Source: JADZAI01 sp964390465 (GTDB taxonomy: Bacteria; Pseudomonadota; Alphaproteobacteria; Micropepsales; Micropepsaceae). From it: 64,000 nucleotides of DNA. The DNA lies in contig CAYMIJ010000003.1 in the NCBI GenBank assembly GCA_964390465.1, positions 1 through 64,000 of the forward strand, given 5' to 3'. Numbering within the stretch: position 1 is the stretch's first letter; each line of letters opens with the position of its first letter. The notes beneath the pieces are model-generated. The model was not told where the DNA came from. It ran no database searches and saw only the letters and a program-made list of their open reading frames with translations. Both the position numbers and the translations under genes were made by a program. Below, piece after piece: positions 27,243 to 36,445 of the stretch.

Positions 27243-28766
27243 TCAGTTGGAAGCGGTCGCCGTCGAAAAGGTCACGCAACCGAAGCTGTCGGCTTTCAGG
27301 GCAGAGCAGGCGTTCTGGGCGCTGCTATTGGAAAGGCCCGTGAAGCGGGCACGGTAAAGCGTCTTGCCTGCGTCATTGGTGACTTCCATCACCATGTCAT
27401 CCGCGCCTTTCAGTGCGCCACCCGCCGACGATCTGGCATTCTTGAGTGCGACCTTGGCTGCGGCTGGCGTGTCGAACGCGCCGATCTGTACCCCGAAGCC
27501 ACCGGTGGTATCCGCCACAACATCATCGCCAGACGCTGTGCCTGACGATGAAATCAGCGACGCAATCTGATCCTTGTTTTTCCCCACGATCGCATTCAGT
27601 GGCATGACGGTATCATTGCCGGATTTGCGCAGCTTCACCGGCGCTTCAACATCCGTGTCGCCTTCCGCCACTTCACGCGGCGCTGCCTTGGCCTTGGCGG
27701 GCTTGACGGCCTCAGGCTTTTTGGGCGGGGCTGCCAGAGCGAGCGCCACGGGCTTGGGCGCGGCCGCAGGTTTGCTGTCATCCTCAGCCGTATCAGGCTC
27801 ATCAGGAATGGGCGCCATCGCGACAACGCGCGGGGCTTCTTCGCGCGCTTTGGGGGCAGGCGCAGCGGCGGCCACTGCAACGGGTGCCGGGGCTGCTGCG
27901 ACGGCACCGCCATTGCCATAGGAGGCGACCAGATTGGGGCGGCGTTCCAGCTGTGCGAACCATGCCTCAAGCATGTTCTTCATTTCTGAGTCACGGGTCT
28001 GCCAGCTGTCGCCACCCAGCACGACGCCAATCAGGCGCTTGCCGTTGCGCTCGGCCGACGTGGTCAGGTTATAGCCTGACAGCTTGGTGTAGCCGGTCTT
28101 GATGCCGTTCGCGCCGTTCAGGCTCAGCAGAACGCGGTTATGCGTGCGCGTTGTCTTGCCGTTCCAGGTGAAGCTCGTCACCTGAAAATAGGCGTAGTAG
28201 GTCGGGTGGTTCTTCATCAGCGCCCGCGACAGAATGGCCATATCGCGCGCGGTCGTGCGCTGGCTGTCATCGGGCAGGCCGGATGCATTGCGGAAGGTCG
28301 TGCGCTTCATGCCCAGCTCCCGCGCGCGACGGGTCATCATCTGGGCAAACTTGGCTTCACTGCCGCCGATATGTTCGGCCACCGCAACCGCCACGTCATT
28401 GGCTGAAATGACCACCAGGGCATAGATGGCCTGCTCGACAGTTACGCTATCGCCTGAACTCATCCCCAATTTGGTTGGCTTCTGAGAAGCCGCATTTGAT
28501 GACGCGGTAATCGTATCCGTCAGCTTGATCTGTCCGTTCTTCAGCATGTCGAACAGCATGTAGAGCGTCATCATCTTGGTCAGTGATGCCGGCGCGCGCG
28601 AGGCATCAGCGCTGCGCCCGTAAAGGACACGCCCGGTTTCTGCATCCATCACCAGTGCGGCGTCATTCTGAGTCCCGGCAGAAGCCGGAAGCGCCATAAG
28701 GGCACTAGCCAGAGCTGTGACGCCCAGAACCAAGCTGAAAAAAGCCTGCCTGATCAAACGCATCAT
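27243..28766 (-). CDS. D-alanyl-D-alanine carboxypeptidase with C-terminal SPOR domain
   Basis: The 507-residue exported peptidoglycan enzyme has a signal peptide (about residues 1-29 ending PASAG), then a peptidase S11 domain with all three active-site motifs: SLTK, SAN (VVISANDVAV) and KTG (GIKTGYT). A long Ala/Pro/Lys-rich linker leads to a SPOR domain (about 420-507; GFGVQIGAFDTPAAA), which in other proteins binds denuded septal glycan. It should trim pentapeptides at the division site. The start has AGAAGG a few bases upstream. The two cysteines near the end may form a disulfide. Confidence 0.9.
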   Translation of the reverse strand: MMRLIRQAFFSLVLGVTALASALMALPASAGTQNDAALVMDAETGRVLYGRSADASRAPASLTKMMTLYMLFDMLKNGQIKLTDTITASSNAASQKPTKLGMSSGDSVTVEQAIYALVVISANDVAVAVAEHIGGSEAKFAQMMTRRARELGMKRTTFRNASGLPDDSQRTTARDMAILSRALMKNHPTYYAYFQVTSFTWNGKTTRTHNRVLLSLNGANGIKTGYTKLSGYNLTTSAERNGKRLIGVVLGGDSWQTRDSEMKNMLEAWFAQLERRPNLVASYGNGGAVAAAPAPVAVAAAAPAPKAREEAPRVVAMAPIPDEPDTAEDDSKPAAAPKPVALALAAPPKKPEAVKPAKAKAAPREVAEGDTDVEAPVKLRKSGNDTVMPLNAIVGKNKDQIASLISSSGTASGDDVVADTTGGFGVQIGAFDTPAAAKVALKNARSSAGGALKGADDMVMEVTNDAGKTLYRARFTGLSNSSAQNACSALKADSFGCVTFSTATASN

Positions 28767-29069
28767 GGTGACCTTCTGAACGAATGTGGCGGATAGCAGC
28801 GCATCGTTGCTGCTGAAAACTCGTGGCAAAATTAACGCATCGCATCTTTCGAGTTGGTTAAGTCGTGGTAGCCATCACCGCGTCAGATGGTGACCAATTC
28901 TTAACGTGCTGGCAGGGGCACACAACGATTGGTGTCAGTTCCGTCAAATTTTTGCGGCAGTGCAGCATTGCGATTGACCCTGCGTTCATCGCCCTTCATA
29001 CGCGGCGCGCTGCACAGCAGCATTTCCGAAATCCTTAAAACAGCGCGCAGTCGCGTGCCGGAGCCAGCC
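28767..29069. other. Divergent intergenic region, carboxypeptidase / phasin
   Basis: This 303-base stretch holds no gene I can support. It carries the candidate phasin promoter and operator described separately. Several GTTAA/TTAAC pieces near 28832-28905 are AT-richer than the surroundings and may contain the promoter of the carboxypeptidase gene. Confidence 0.6.
28974..29020 (+). promoter_or_regulatory. Candidate phasin promoter with PhaR-like operator
   Basis: TTGACC at 28974-28979 and CATACG at 28997-29002 are 17 bases apart, a moderate promoter match. Directly downstream, CTGCACAGCAG at 29010-29020 is a perfect CTGC-N3-GCAG dyad, the pattern reported (from memory) for the PHB regulator PhaR in Rhodobacter. 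Two further TGCNGCA pieces (TGCGGCA, TGCAGCA) lie at about 28953-28967. Confidence 0.42.
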
Positions 29070-29546
29070 ATGTCGAACAATGAGAGCATTGAGTACGGCG
29101 CGGAAGTCATGGAAACCGCGTTCGAGAAGGGTCAGGAACAGATGAAAGAAACCCTTGAGAAAGGCCAGGAACAGGTTCGCAAGACACTGGAACAGGCCAA
29201 CAGCAACATGGAAAAGTTCGCATCTTTCCAGCGCGAGACGATGGACGCCATGATGGAAGCGGCCACTCTTGCAGGCAAAGGCGTTGAGAAGATGCAGTCG
29301 GAAGTGACCAGCTACATCCAGCGTGCCAGCGAAGGTTATGTTGACGCTTCGCGGGCTTTCTTCGGCGCCAAAAGCATGCAGAGCGCCATGGAAGCTCAGT
29401 CGACTTTCGTGAAGTCGGCCATGGAAGACTATGTGTCGCAGATGACGAAGATGACTGAACTGATGACCGACACAGCCCGCACCGCCTTCGAACCATTGCA
29501 GGGCCGCGCGCAGGCCTTCATGGGCCTCGTGAACAAGGCGGCCTGA
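29070..29546 (+). CDS. Phasin family protein
   Basis: The 158-residue protein is almost wholly helical and amphipathic, with heptad-like stretches (ETAFEKGQEQMKETLEKGQ, QVRKTLEQANSNMEKFASF) and the phasin core FFGAKSMQSAMEAQSTFVKSAMEDYVSQM. Phasins coat polyhydroxyalkanoate granules and control their number and size. The ATG at 29070 has GGAG 6 bases upstream; the longer in-frame reading runs into the promoter. A strong terminator follows, so it is a single-gene unit. No PHA synthase gene is in the window. Confidence 0.88.
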   Translation: MSNNESIEYGAEVMETAFEKGQEQMKETLEKGQEQVRKTLEQANSNMEKFASFQRETMDAMMEAATLAGKGVEKMQSEVTSYIQRASEGYVDASRAFFGAKSMQSAMEAQSTFVKSAMEDYVSQMTKMTELMTDTARTAFEPLQGRAQAFMGLVNKAA

Positions 29547-29573
29547 TACCGGCCCATTGCCAACGTTACGAAA

Positions 29574-29597
29574 GGGCCCGGCGTCGGGCCCTTTTTG
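29574..29597 (+). terminator. Rho-independent terminator after phasin gene
   Basis: GGGCCCG at 29574-29580 pairs with CGGGCCC at 29585-29591 around a 4-base GCGT loop, followed by five T residues. Confidence 0.9.
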
Positions 29598-29613
29598 TTT
29601 TCGTGTCAAGCCT

Positions 29614-29641
29614 TTGAACTCATGACTTCACACCTTATCTT
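29614..29641 (+). promoter_or_regulatory. Candidate promoter for clpS-clpA
   Basis: TTGAAC at 29614-29619 and TATCTT at 29636-29641 have a 16-base spacer and lie between the phasin terminator and clpS, where a new promoter is required. Confidence 0.35.
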
Positions 29642-29684
29642 TTGAGTCTGCGCCATTCCTTGCGGCGCTGATGAATGCGGTGAA

Positions 29685-30020
29685 ATGAGCACAGGCGACG
29701 AAACAGATGGCAATGGCACCGGCGGGTCCGGCACCGGCGTCATCCTTCAGACAAAGCCAAAAACCAAGAAGCCGTCGCTCTACAAGGTTCTCCTTCTGAA
29801 TGACGACTACACACCTATGGAGTTTGTCGTTCACGTTCTGGAACGCTTCTTCAGCAAGTCACGCGAAGAAGCCATCGAGATCATGCTTCATGTCCACCAG
29901 AAGGGTGTGGGTATTTGCGGGGTCTTTACCTTCGAGGTTGCCGAGACCAAGGTGACACAGGTGATGGACCTGTCCCGGCAGCATCAACACCCGCTGCAGT
30001 GTACGATGGAAAAAGAGTAG
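29685..30020 (+). CDS. clpS: ATP-dependent Clp protease adaptor ClpS
   Basis: The 111-residue adaptor recognises N-degron substrates and hands them to ClpA. The binding-pocket segment LLNDDYTPMEFVVHVLERFF is intact, with the downstream MLHVHQKGVGICGVFTFEVAETK. A flexible Gly/Thr-rich N-terminal tail (residues 1-25) is expected, as it is the part that engages ClpA. It precedes clpA by 12 bases. Confidence 0.95.
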   Translation: MSTGDETDGNGTGGSGTGVILQTKPKTKKPSLYKVLLLNDDYTPMEFVVHVLERFFSKSREEAIEIMLHVHQKGVGICGVFTFEVAETKVTQVMDLSRQHQHPLQCTMEKE

Positions 30021-30032
30021 AAAGGTCAGTCA

Positions 30033-32387
30033 GTGCCAACATTCTCACGAGCCCTGGAAGACTCGCTGCGTCGCGCCATCAGGCTCGCCACTGAACGCAA
30101 TCACGAATATGCGACACTGGAGCATCTGCTGCTTTCGCTCACCGACGACAAGGACGCCGCTGCGGTCATGCGGGCCTGCAATGTCGATCTGGATGTGCTG
30201 CGGCGCGCGCTCGGCGGCTATATCGACAACGATCTCAAGTCACTGATGTCTTCATCGGGAAATGACGCCAAGCCGACGACCGCCTTTCAGCGTGTGGTGC
30301 AGCGCGCGGTCATTCATGTGCAGTCATCGGGGCGCGAGGAAGTCACCGGCGCAAATGTGCTGGTCGCCATTTTTGCTGAACGCGAAAGCCACGCCGCCTA
30401 TTTCCTGAACGAACAGGGCATGTCGCGGCTGGATGCCGTGAACTATATCAGCCACGGCATCGCCAAGCGTCCGGGTCTGTCGGAATCGCGCACCGTGCGC
30501 GGTACTGACGAGGAAGAAAGCGAAGCCCCGCCTGCTTCGGGTGGCGAAAAGAAAGACGAAAAGTCCGGCGGCAAGGCCGCGCAGGATGCGCTGGAAGCCT
30601 ATTGTGTGAACCTCAACAAGAAGGCGCAGGGCGGCAAGATCGACCCGCTGATTGGACGTGAGGCAGAGGTTGAACGCACGATCCAGATCCTTTGCCGCCG
30701 CCAGAAGAACAATCCGCTTTTCGTGGGCGACCCCGGCGTCGGCAAGACGGCGATTGCCGAAGGTCTGGCCCGCAAGATCGTCAATGGCGATGTGCCTGAG
30801 GTTCTGAAAAGCGCGACGATTTTCTCGCTGGATATGGGCTCACTACTGGCGGGCACCCGTTATCGCGGCGATTTTGAAGAACGCCTGAAGTCAGTGGTGA
30901 AGGAACTCGAAAACCACAAAGGCGCGATTCTGTTCATTGATGAAATCCACACGGTCATTGGCGCAGGCGCGACCAGTGGCGGCGCGATGGATGCTTCCAA
31001 CCTTCTGAAGCCTGCGCTTCAGTCCGGCTCGCTGCGCTGCATGGGCTCAACCACCTACAAGGAATACCGCCAGCACTTTGAAAAAGACCGCGCTTTGGTG
31101 CGCCGGTTCCAGAAGATCGACGTCAATGAGCCGTCCATCCCCGATACGATCAAGATCGTCAAAGGGCTGAAGCCCTATTTCGAGGAATATCACAAGGTGC
31201 GCTACACCGCCGATGCTGTGAAGGCGGCGGTGGAACTGGCGGCCAAGTATATCAACGACCGCAAATTGCCGGACAAAGCCATCGACGTGATCGACGAGGT
31301 CGGCGCGGCGCAGATGCTTGTTGCTGAATCACGGCGCAAGAAGGTCATCGGTGTGAAGGAAATCGAGGACATCATTTCCAAGATGGCCCGCATCCCTTCC
31401 AAGACGGTTTCAAAGTCCGACACGGAATCCTTGCGCGAACTTGAGACCAATCTGAAGCGCGTGGTGTTCGGTCAGGACGGCGCAATCACGGCCCTGGCCG
31501 CCGCCATCAAGCTGGCGCGTGCGGGCCTGCGCGAACCTGAAAAGCCCATCGGTTCTTATCTTTTCTCCGGCCCCACAGGCGTCGGCAAAACCGAAGTGGC
31601 CCGCCAGCTGGCGAAGATTCTGGGCGTGGAGCTGCTGCGTTTCGACATGTCGGAATATATGGAGCGCCACGCCGTCAGCCGTCTCATCGGCGCGCCGCCC
31701 GGCTATGTCGGCTTCGATCAGGGCGGTTTGCTGACCGATGGCGTTGATCAGCATCCCCATGTGGTGCTGCTGCTGGATGAAATCGAAAAAGCACATCCCG
31801 ACATCTACAACATCCTGCTGCAGGTGATGGATCACGGCAAGCTGACGGATCACAACGGCAAGAAAATCGACTTCCGCAATGTGATTCTCATCATGACGAC
31901 CAATGCGGGTGCGTCTGATGCGGCGAAAGAATCCATCGGCTTCGGCCGTGGCAAGCGTGAAGGTGAGGACGAAGAAGCCATCAAGCGTCTGTTCACGCCT
32001 GAGTTCCGCAATCGTCTTGACGCCATCATTCCCTTCGCGTCGCTGTCACAGGACATCATCGCGCAGGTGGTGCAGAAGTTTGTGCTTCAGCTCGAAGCGC
32101 AACTGTCAGATCGCAATGTCACGTTCGAGCTCAGCGAAGCGGCGATCACCTGGCTGGCCAAGCACGGCTACGACGAACATTATGGCGCAAGGCCGCTTTC
32201 CCGGGTCATTCAGGACAGCATCAAGAAGCCACTGGCCGAAGAATTGCTGTTCGGCAAATTGATGAAGGGTGGCATCGTTCGTGTTCTGCACGATGCCGAA
32301 AAGGACAGGCTGACCTTTGAGATCATTGAGATCAAGGAACCGCCCTCGCGCCGCAATGAATCAAAGGAAGCCGAACCGGCGCTCTAA
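30033..32387 (+). CDS. clpA: ATP-dependent Clp protease ATP-binding subunit ClpA
   Basis: The 784-residue AAA+ unfoldase has the N-terminal Clp repeat domain that docks ClpS, then two AAA+ modules with Walker A motifs GDPGVGKTAI (about residue 232) and GPTGVGKTEV (about 513) and Walker B motifs LFIDEIHT and LLLDEIEK. A charged linker (about 148-190) separates the N domain. It starts with GTG. With ClpP, encoded elsewhere, it degrades N-degron and ssrA substrates. It converges on dprA with 7 bases between. Confidence 0.96.
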   Translation: MPTFSRALEDSLRRAIRLATERNHEYATLEHLLLSLTDDKDAAAVMRACNVDLDVLRRALGGYIDNDLKSLMSSSGNDAKPTTAFQRVVQRAVIHVQSSGREEVTGANVLVAIFAERESHAAYFLNEQGMSRLDAVNYISHGIAKRPGLSESRTVRGTDEEESEAPPASGGEKKDEKSGGKAAQDALEAYCVNLNKKAQGGKIDPLIGREAEVERTIQILCRRQKNNPLFVGDPGVGKTAIAEGLARKIVNGDVPEVLKSATIFSLDMGSLLAGTRYRGDFEERLKSVVKELENHKGAILFIDEIHTVIGAGATSGGAMDASNLLKPALQSGSLRCMGSTTYKEYRQHFEKDRALVRRFQKIDVNEPSIPDTIKIVKGLKPYFEEYHKVRYTADAVKAAVELAAKYINDRKLPDKAIDVIDEVGAAQMLVAESRRKKVIGVKEIEDIISKMARIPSKTVSKSDTESLRELETNLKRVVFGQDGAITALAAAIKLARAGLREPEKPIGSYLFSGPTGVGKTEVARQLAKILGVELLRFDMSEYMERHAVSRLIGAPPGYVGFDQGGLLTDGVDQHPHVVLLLDEIEKAHPDIYNILLQVMDHGKLTDHNGKKIDFRNVILIMTTNAGASDAAKESIGFGRGKREGEDEEAIKRLFTPEFRNRLDAIIPFASLSQDIIAQVVQKFVLQLEAQLSDRNVTFELSEAAITWLAKHGYDEHYGARPLSRVIQDSIKKPLAEELLFGKLMKGGIVRVLHDAEKDRLTFEIIEIKEPPSRRNESKEAEPAL

Positions 32388-32394
32388 GATCGCT

Positions 32395-33489
32395 TCAGGC
32401 GAGCGCGACTTTCTGTCCAACGCTTCGGTGCAGCCGCCCTGCCAGCTCGATTTCGAGCAGGGCGGTCATTACGTCGCCCGGTGACAGGCCTGACTGCCGT
32501 GTCAGTTCATCCACCTGAATGGGTGTCGGGCTCAGAAGCGAGAGTACGCGTTGACGGCTGGTTTCAGGATCAGCCTCGGACGTTTCCAGAATCGTCGCTG
32601 ATTGTTCAGCCAGGAATGGCAGCTCAGTGGGCCTCAAGGATCCCATGATGTCTTCAACGCTTTCGGTCAGTACGGCGCCCTGACGGATCAGGTCATTCGT
32701 GCCGCGTGAGCGCGGGTCAAGCGGGGAACCCGGCACCGCAAAGACATCGCGGTTTTGCTCCACTGCGAAGCGCGAGGTAATAAGTGATCCTGACCCCATC
32801 GCTGCTTCAACCACGACGCAGCCAGAGGCACAGCCTGAAATAATCCTGTTGCGGCGGGGGAAATGATTGGCGAGCGGAGCAAATCCCGGCGGCATTTCTG
32901 AAAGCACCGCGCCTTGCTCTGCGATGCGGGCATATAGTCTGGCGTTTTCGGGCGGGTAGATGACATCAACGCCGCCGGCCAGCACGGCCACCGTGCCGGT
33001 CGCCACCGATCCGGAATGAGCTGCCGTATCAATCCCGCGCGCGAGGCCGGAAATGACGGTCACGCCTGCTGCGCCCAATCCTGCTGCGAGGTCTTCGGCA
33101 ATCTTACGGCCAGCGGCAGAGGCATTGCGCGCGCCGACGATGGCAATCGTGCGCCGGTGCAGCAGCTTGATGTCGCCCACGGCATAAACAAAGGGTGGCG
33201 CAGGATCGACCGCCGCCAGCAAAGGCGGAAAGTCAGGTTCGCAGCTGGCGATCATGCGCGCCTTGATGGCATGTGCCGCATCGCGTTCCTGCCGCGCTCT
33301 GTCAGGCGGGCAGATGGAGAGCGGCGTGCGACGTCCCCCATTGCGTGCAAGGCCGGGCAGGGCGTCCAGTGCCGCCTGTGCCGAACCATAGCGCTTTAAC
33401 AGATCGCGGAATGTGGCAGGCCCGATGCCCTCTGTCCGTGCGAGTCGCAGCCAGGAAAGCCGCTCGTCATCGGACAGTGCGCGCGTCAT
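32395..33489 (-). CDS. dprA: DNA-processing protein DprA
   Basis: The 364-residue protein protects incoming single-stranded DNA and loads RecA. It has an N-terminal helical SAM-like region, a Rossmann-like core (AIVGARNASAAGRKIAE, SGLARGIDTAAH, VLAGGVDVIYPPEN, MGSGSLITSRFA) and a C-terminal winged-helix part (PTPIQVDELTRQSGLSPGDV). The ATG overlaps the plsY stop as ATGA, so it is the last gene of the pyrB operon. Its presence does not prove natural competence. Confidence 0.93.
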   Translation of the reverse strand: MTRALSDDERLSWLRLARTEGIGPATFRDLLKRYGSAQAALDALPGLARNGGRRTPLSICPPDRARQERDAAHAIKARMIASCEPDFPPLLAAVDPAPPFVYAVGDIKLLHRRTIAIVGARNASAAGRKIAEDLAAGLGAAGVTVISGLARGIDTAAHSGSVATGTVAVLAGGVDVIYPPENARLYARIAEQGAVLSEMPPGFAPLANHFPRRNRIISGCASGCVVVEAAMGSGSLITSRFAVEQNRDVFAVPGSPLDPRSRGTNDLIRQGAVLTESVEDIMGSLRPTELPFLAEQSATILETSEADPETSRQRVLSLLSPTPIQVDELTRQSGLSPGDVMTALLEIELAGRLHRSVGQKVALA

Positions 33490-34154
33490 GCAGGCTTTTT
33501 CTGCCCGATCCTTGGCTCGGTGCCGCTGACCAGCCGCACGATGTTCGACCAGTGCGACCAGATGACCATGATGGCGAAGAACACGCACACAAAGGCAACG
33601 ATCCGGTCACCGAACAGGAAAGCCGAAACAGGTGCGCTGAAGACGGCGATGAGCGCGCCGAGCGATGAATAGCGCGTCAGGAAGGCTGTCAGCAGCCACA
33701 GCCCAGCAGCGATCAGGCCTGTGATCCAGTGCAAAGCCAGCACGGTGCCAAAGAAAGTGGCGATGCCTTTACCGCCTTTGAAGCCCAGCCCGATGGGGAA
33801 AATGTGGCCCATGAATGCGCCAAGCGCTGCACTGGCCATCATCGCTTCGCCGCCCCAGTAAATGGGAAGGCCCAGCCATTTGAAAATCACGCCGCTGGCG
33901 ATGAAGGCGGCAAACGCGCCCTTTCCGGCGTCGCAGATCAGCGTCAGCAGCGCGATGCGCTTATTGCCGGTGCGCAGCACATTGGTCGCGCCGATATTGC
34001 CTGAGCCATAAGTGCGAATGTCGCCCAGTCCGGCATTGCGTGTGAAAATCACACCAAAGGGGATCGCACCAAGCGCATAGCCGCACACCAGCGCACCCAG
34101 AAGATAGGGCCAAGCTGCGGACCAGTCGGCAGGTGGCAATGCATCAATGATCAT
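33486..34154 (-). CDS. plsY: Glycerol-3-phosphate acyltransferase PlsY
   Basis: The 222-residue inner-membrane protein acylates glycerol 3-phosphate from acyl phosphate, the first step of phospholipid synthesis. Conserved cytosolic motifs GSGNIGATNVLRTGNK and KGGKGIATFFG are intact, and four to five further membrane segments follow. It abuts the dihydroorotase-like gene with no gap and overlaps dprA by 4 bases. Confidence 0.94.
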   Translation of the reverse strand: MIIDALPPADWSAAWPYLLGALVCGYALGAIPFGVIFTRNAGLGDIRTYGSGNIGATNVLRTGNKRIALLTLICDAGKGAFAAFIASGVIFKWLGLPIYWGGEAMMASAALGAFMGHIFPIGLGFKGGKGIATFFGTVLALHWITGLIAAGLWLLTAFLTRYSSLGALIAVFSAPVSAFLFGDRIVAFVCVFFAIMVIWSHWSNIVRLVSGTEPRIGQKKPA

Positions 34155-35438
34155 TCAGCGTTCTTCGTGGGCGAGTTGCCCTGAAACGTAACTACGCCAG
34201 ACCCGGCCCTGAAAGTGAAGCCCCTCGAAGGGTGTATTTTTTGAACGCGAAAGAAGGTCGTCGCGCCGGATCGGGCGGGCCGCATCAGGATCGAAAATAC
34301 ACAGATCCGCTGGCGCACCTTTGGAAAGCGTTCCGGTGCCCGCTGGCAGCCGCAGCAGACGAGCAGGTGCGTTCGTCACTTTTGCCAAAGCCTCTGCAAG
34401 GCTCATCGCACCCTGATGGACCAGCGAGAGCAGGGCGGGCAGCAGGGTTTCAAGCCCCGCACCGCCAAAAGCGGCCTGTCCAAAGGGCTGGCGTTTGGTG
34501 TCTGGCGCCTGTGGGTCATGGCTTGAAACAACGACATCAATCAGCCCATCCGCCAGTGCCTGAACCAGCGCCTGTCGGTCACTATCCGTGCGCAGCGGGG
34601 GCGAGAGTTTGCGGAATGTGTAATAGGTGCCGACATCATTCTCATTCAGCACGAGATGCGCAGCAGAAACCCCGCAGGTGACGGGCAGGCCACGCGCTTT
34701 TGCTCTTGAGATGATCTCAATGCTCAACGCCGATGAGATCTGCGCAATGTGCAGCCGCGCCCCGGTGATCTCCGCAAGCCGGATGTCACGCTCAACAATA
34801 ATGGCTTCTGCGGCGGCAGGAATCCCTGGCAATCCAAGCCGTGTGGCGGTTTCGCCCTCGTTCATGGCGCCGCCAGCAGCCAGATATGGGTCTTCGCAAT
34901 GCACGGCGGTCAGCAGATCAAAGGTCGCCGCATAGGACAGCGCGCGGCGCATGACACGCGTATTGGCCAGTGTGCGGTCGCCATCGGTGAAGGCGACTGC
35001 GCCCGCTTGCGCCAACAGCGCCATTTCCGACATGGTCTCGCCCTTCAGCCCGTGGGTGAGCGCAGCCATCGGCAGGGCGTGCACAGCACAAGGCGTGCGC
35101 GACACAAACTCAATCAGTGCCGGGTCGTCCAGTGGCGGGTTGGTGCCCGGCTGCAGGATGATTGTCGTCACGCCGCCCGCTGCCGCCGCACGGCCGGCGC
35201 TGGCAATCGTTTCGCGGTATTCATCGCCCGGCTCGCCGGTGGAAACCTTCATGTCGATCAGGCCGGGGCACAGCACCTTGCCGCCGCAATCGATGACCTG
35301 CGCGTTGCCATCTGCGGGTGCGGCGAGGGATGGCCCTGCATCCGCGATCAGCCCGTTCTCAATGACCACGCCGCCTTTGGCGTCCAGTCCGTTGGCCGGG
35401 TCCACGACGCGCGCATTGATGAAGGCGATGCGGTTCAT
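34155..35438 (-). CDS. pyrC: Dihydroorotase-like protein lacking the HxH metal motif
   Basis: The 427-residue amidohydrolase-fold protein is placed and shaped like class I dihydroorotase and overlaps pyrB by 4 bases. In active enzymes strand 1 reads PGLIDMHVHxREPG; here it is PGLIDMKVSTGEPG, so both metal-binding histidines are gone (Lys and Ser instead). The TDHAPH motif is also altered (SSHDPQAPDTK). It is therefore probably inactive and may scaffold aspartate carbamoyltransferase, as described for the PyrC-prime protein of pseudomonads. Similar degenerate copies are common beside pyrB in alphaproteobacteria. An active dihydroorotase must be encoded elsewhere. Confidence 0.88.
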   Translation of the reverse strand: MNRIAFINARVVDPANGLDAKGGVVIENGLIADAGPSLAAPADGNAQVIDCGGKVLCPGLIDMKVSTGEPGDEYRETIASAGRAAAAGGVTTIILQPGTNPPLDDPALIEFVSRTPCAVHALPMAALTHGLKGETMSEMALLAQAGAVAFTDGDRTLANTRVMRRALSYAATFDLLTAVHCEDPYLAAGGAMNEGETATRLGLPGIPAAAEAIIVERDIRLAEITGARLHIAQISSALSIEIISRAKARGLPVTCGVSAAHLVLNENDVGTYYTFRKLSPPLRTDSDRQALVQALADGLIDVVVSSHDPQAPDTKRQPFGQAAFGGAGLETLLPALLSLVHQGAMSLAEALAKVTNAPARLLRLPAGTGTLSKGAPADLCIFDPDAARPIRRDDLLSRSKNTPFEGLHFQGRVWRSYVSGQLAHEER

Positions 35439-36400
35439 ACCATCATCCCCTTCTGGCTGTTCTTGAGGTTGCGGCTCAACGCATCCAGCACCGCCATGCG
35501 CACGGCGACTCCCATTTCAACCTGTTCCTGAATGAGGCTGCGTTCGATGTCGTCAGCCACGGCACTGTCGATTTCAACGCCCCGGTTCATCGGGCCGGGA
35601 TGCATCACGAATGCGCCGGGTTTTGCCAGCGACAGCTTCGCGGCATCCAGCCCATAGATACGATAGAATTCACGCTGCGAAGGCAGGAAGGCGCCGGTCA
35701 TGCGCTCCATCTGCAGGCGCAGCATCATCACCACATCTGCATCGCGGATACCGTCTTCCATGCGGTGGTGGATTTCCGGCCCAAGGCGCTCGATGCCCGC
35801 GGGCAGCAGTGTTTTGGGGGCGACCAGCCGCACCCGCGCACCCATGCGCTGAAGCATGGTGATGTTTGAACGGGCGACCCGGCTGTGCAGGATGTCTCCG
35901 CAGATGGCGATAGTGATGCCGTCAAGCGTGCCCAACCGCCGCTTGATGGTCAGCGTATCCAGCAGCGACTGCGTAGGGTGTTCATGCGCGCCATCCCCGG
36001 CGTTGATGACCGCGCAATCCACCTTGCGCGCGAGCAGCGACACCGCCCCGGCATCCTGATGCCGCACGACCAGCAGGTCCGGGTGCATGGCGTTCAGCGT
36101 CATCGCGGTATCGATCAGCGTCTCGCCCTTTTTCACGGAGGAGTTGCCGACCGACATATTCATGACGTCTGCGCCCAGCCGCTTGCCAGCCAGCTCGAAC
36201 GAGCTTTGCGTGCGGGTGGAGGACTCGAAGAACAGGTTGATCAGCGTCCGGCCGCGCAGCGTGTCGCGCTTTTTGGCAACCTCGCGGTTCATGGCGACAT
36301 AGGCGTCAGCAAGGCCGAGCAGAGCTTCGACATCCGGCCGCAAAAGCTCATCCGCGGCAAGGAGATGACGGCTTTTCAGGATCGGTCCGGCTGCGGGCAT
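35435..36400 (-). CDS. pyrB: Aspartate carbamoyltransferase catalytic subunit
   Basis: The 321-residue enzyme makes N-carbamoyl-aspartate in pyrimidine synthesis. The carbamoyl phosphate loop FFESSTRTQSSFE, the HPTQSLLD motif, the 80s-loop equivalent NSSVKKGET and the aspartate-binding HPGPMNRG are all intact. No regulatory subunit (pyrI) follows; the dihydroorotase-like gene does, overlapping by 4 bases. It leads the operon pyrB, pyrC-like, plsY, dprA. Confidence 0.95.
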   Translation of the reverse strand: MPAAGPILKSRHLLAADELLRPDVEALLGLADAYVAMNREVAKKRDTLRGRTLINLFFESSTRTQSSFELAGKRLGADVMNMSVGNSSVKKGETLIDTAMTLNAMHPDLLVVRHQDAGAVSLLARKVDCAVINAGDGAHEHPTQSLLDTLTIKRRLGTLDGITIAICGDILHSRVARSNITMLQRMGARVRLVAPKTLLPAGIERLGPEIHHRMEDGIRDADVVMMLRLQMERMTGAFLPSQREFYRIYGLDAAKLSLAKPGAFVMHPGPMNRGVEIDSAVADDIERSLIQEQVEMGVAVRMAVLDALSRNLKNSQKGMMV

Positions 36401-36445
36401 GAGGGCCGCTTATAGTGGGCGTTTCTCAAGATGCCAATGCGGGGA

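Noticed and set aside
34749..35531. Long plus-strand frame of 260 codons across pyrC-like and pyrB
   Set aside because: It is antisense to two well-supported, overlapping genes and its translation is Arg/His-rich noise.
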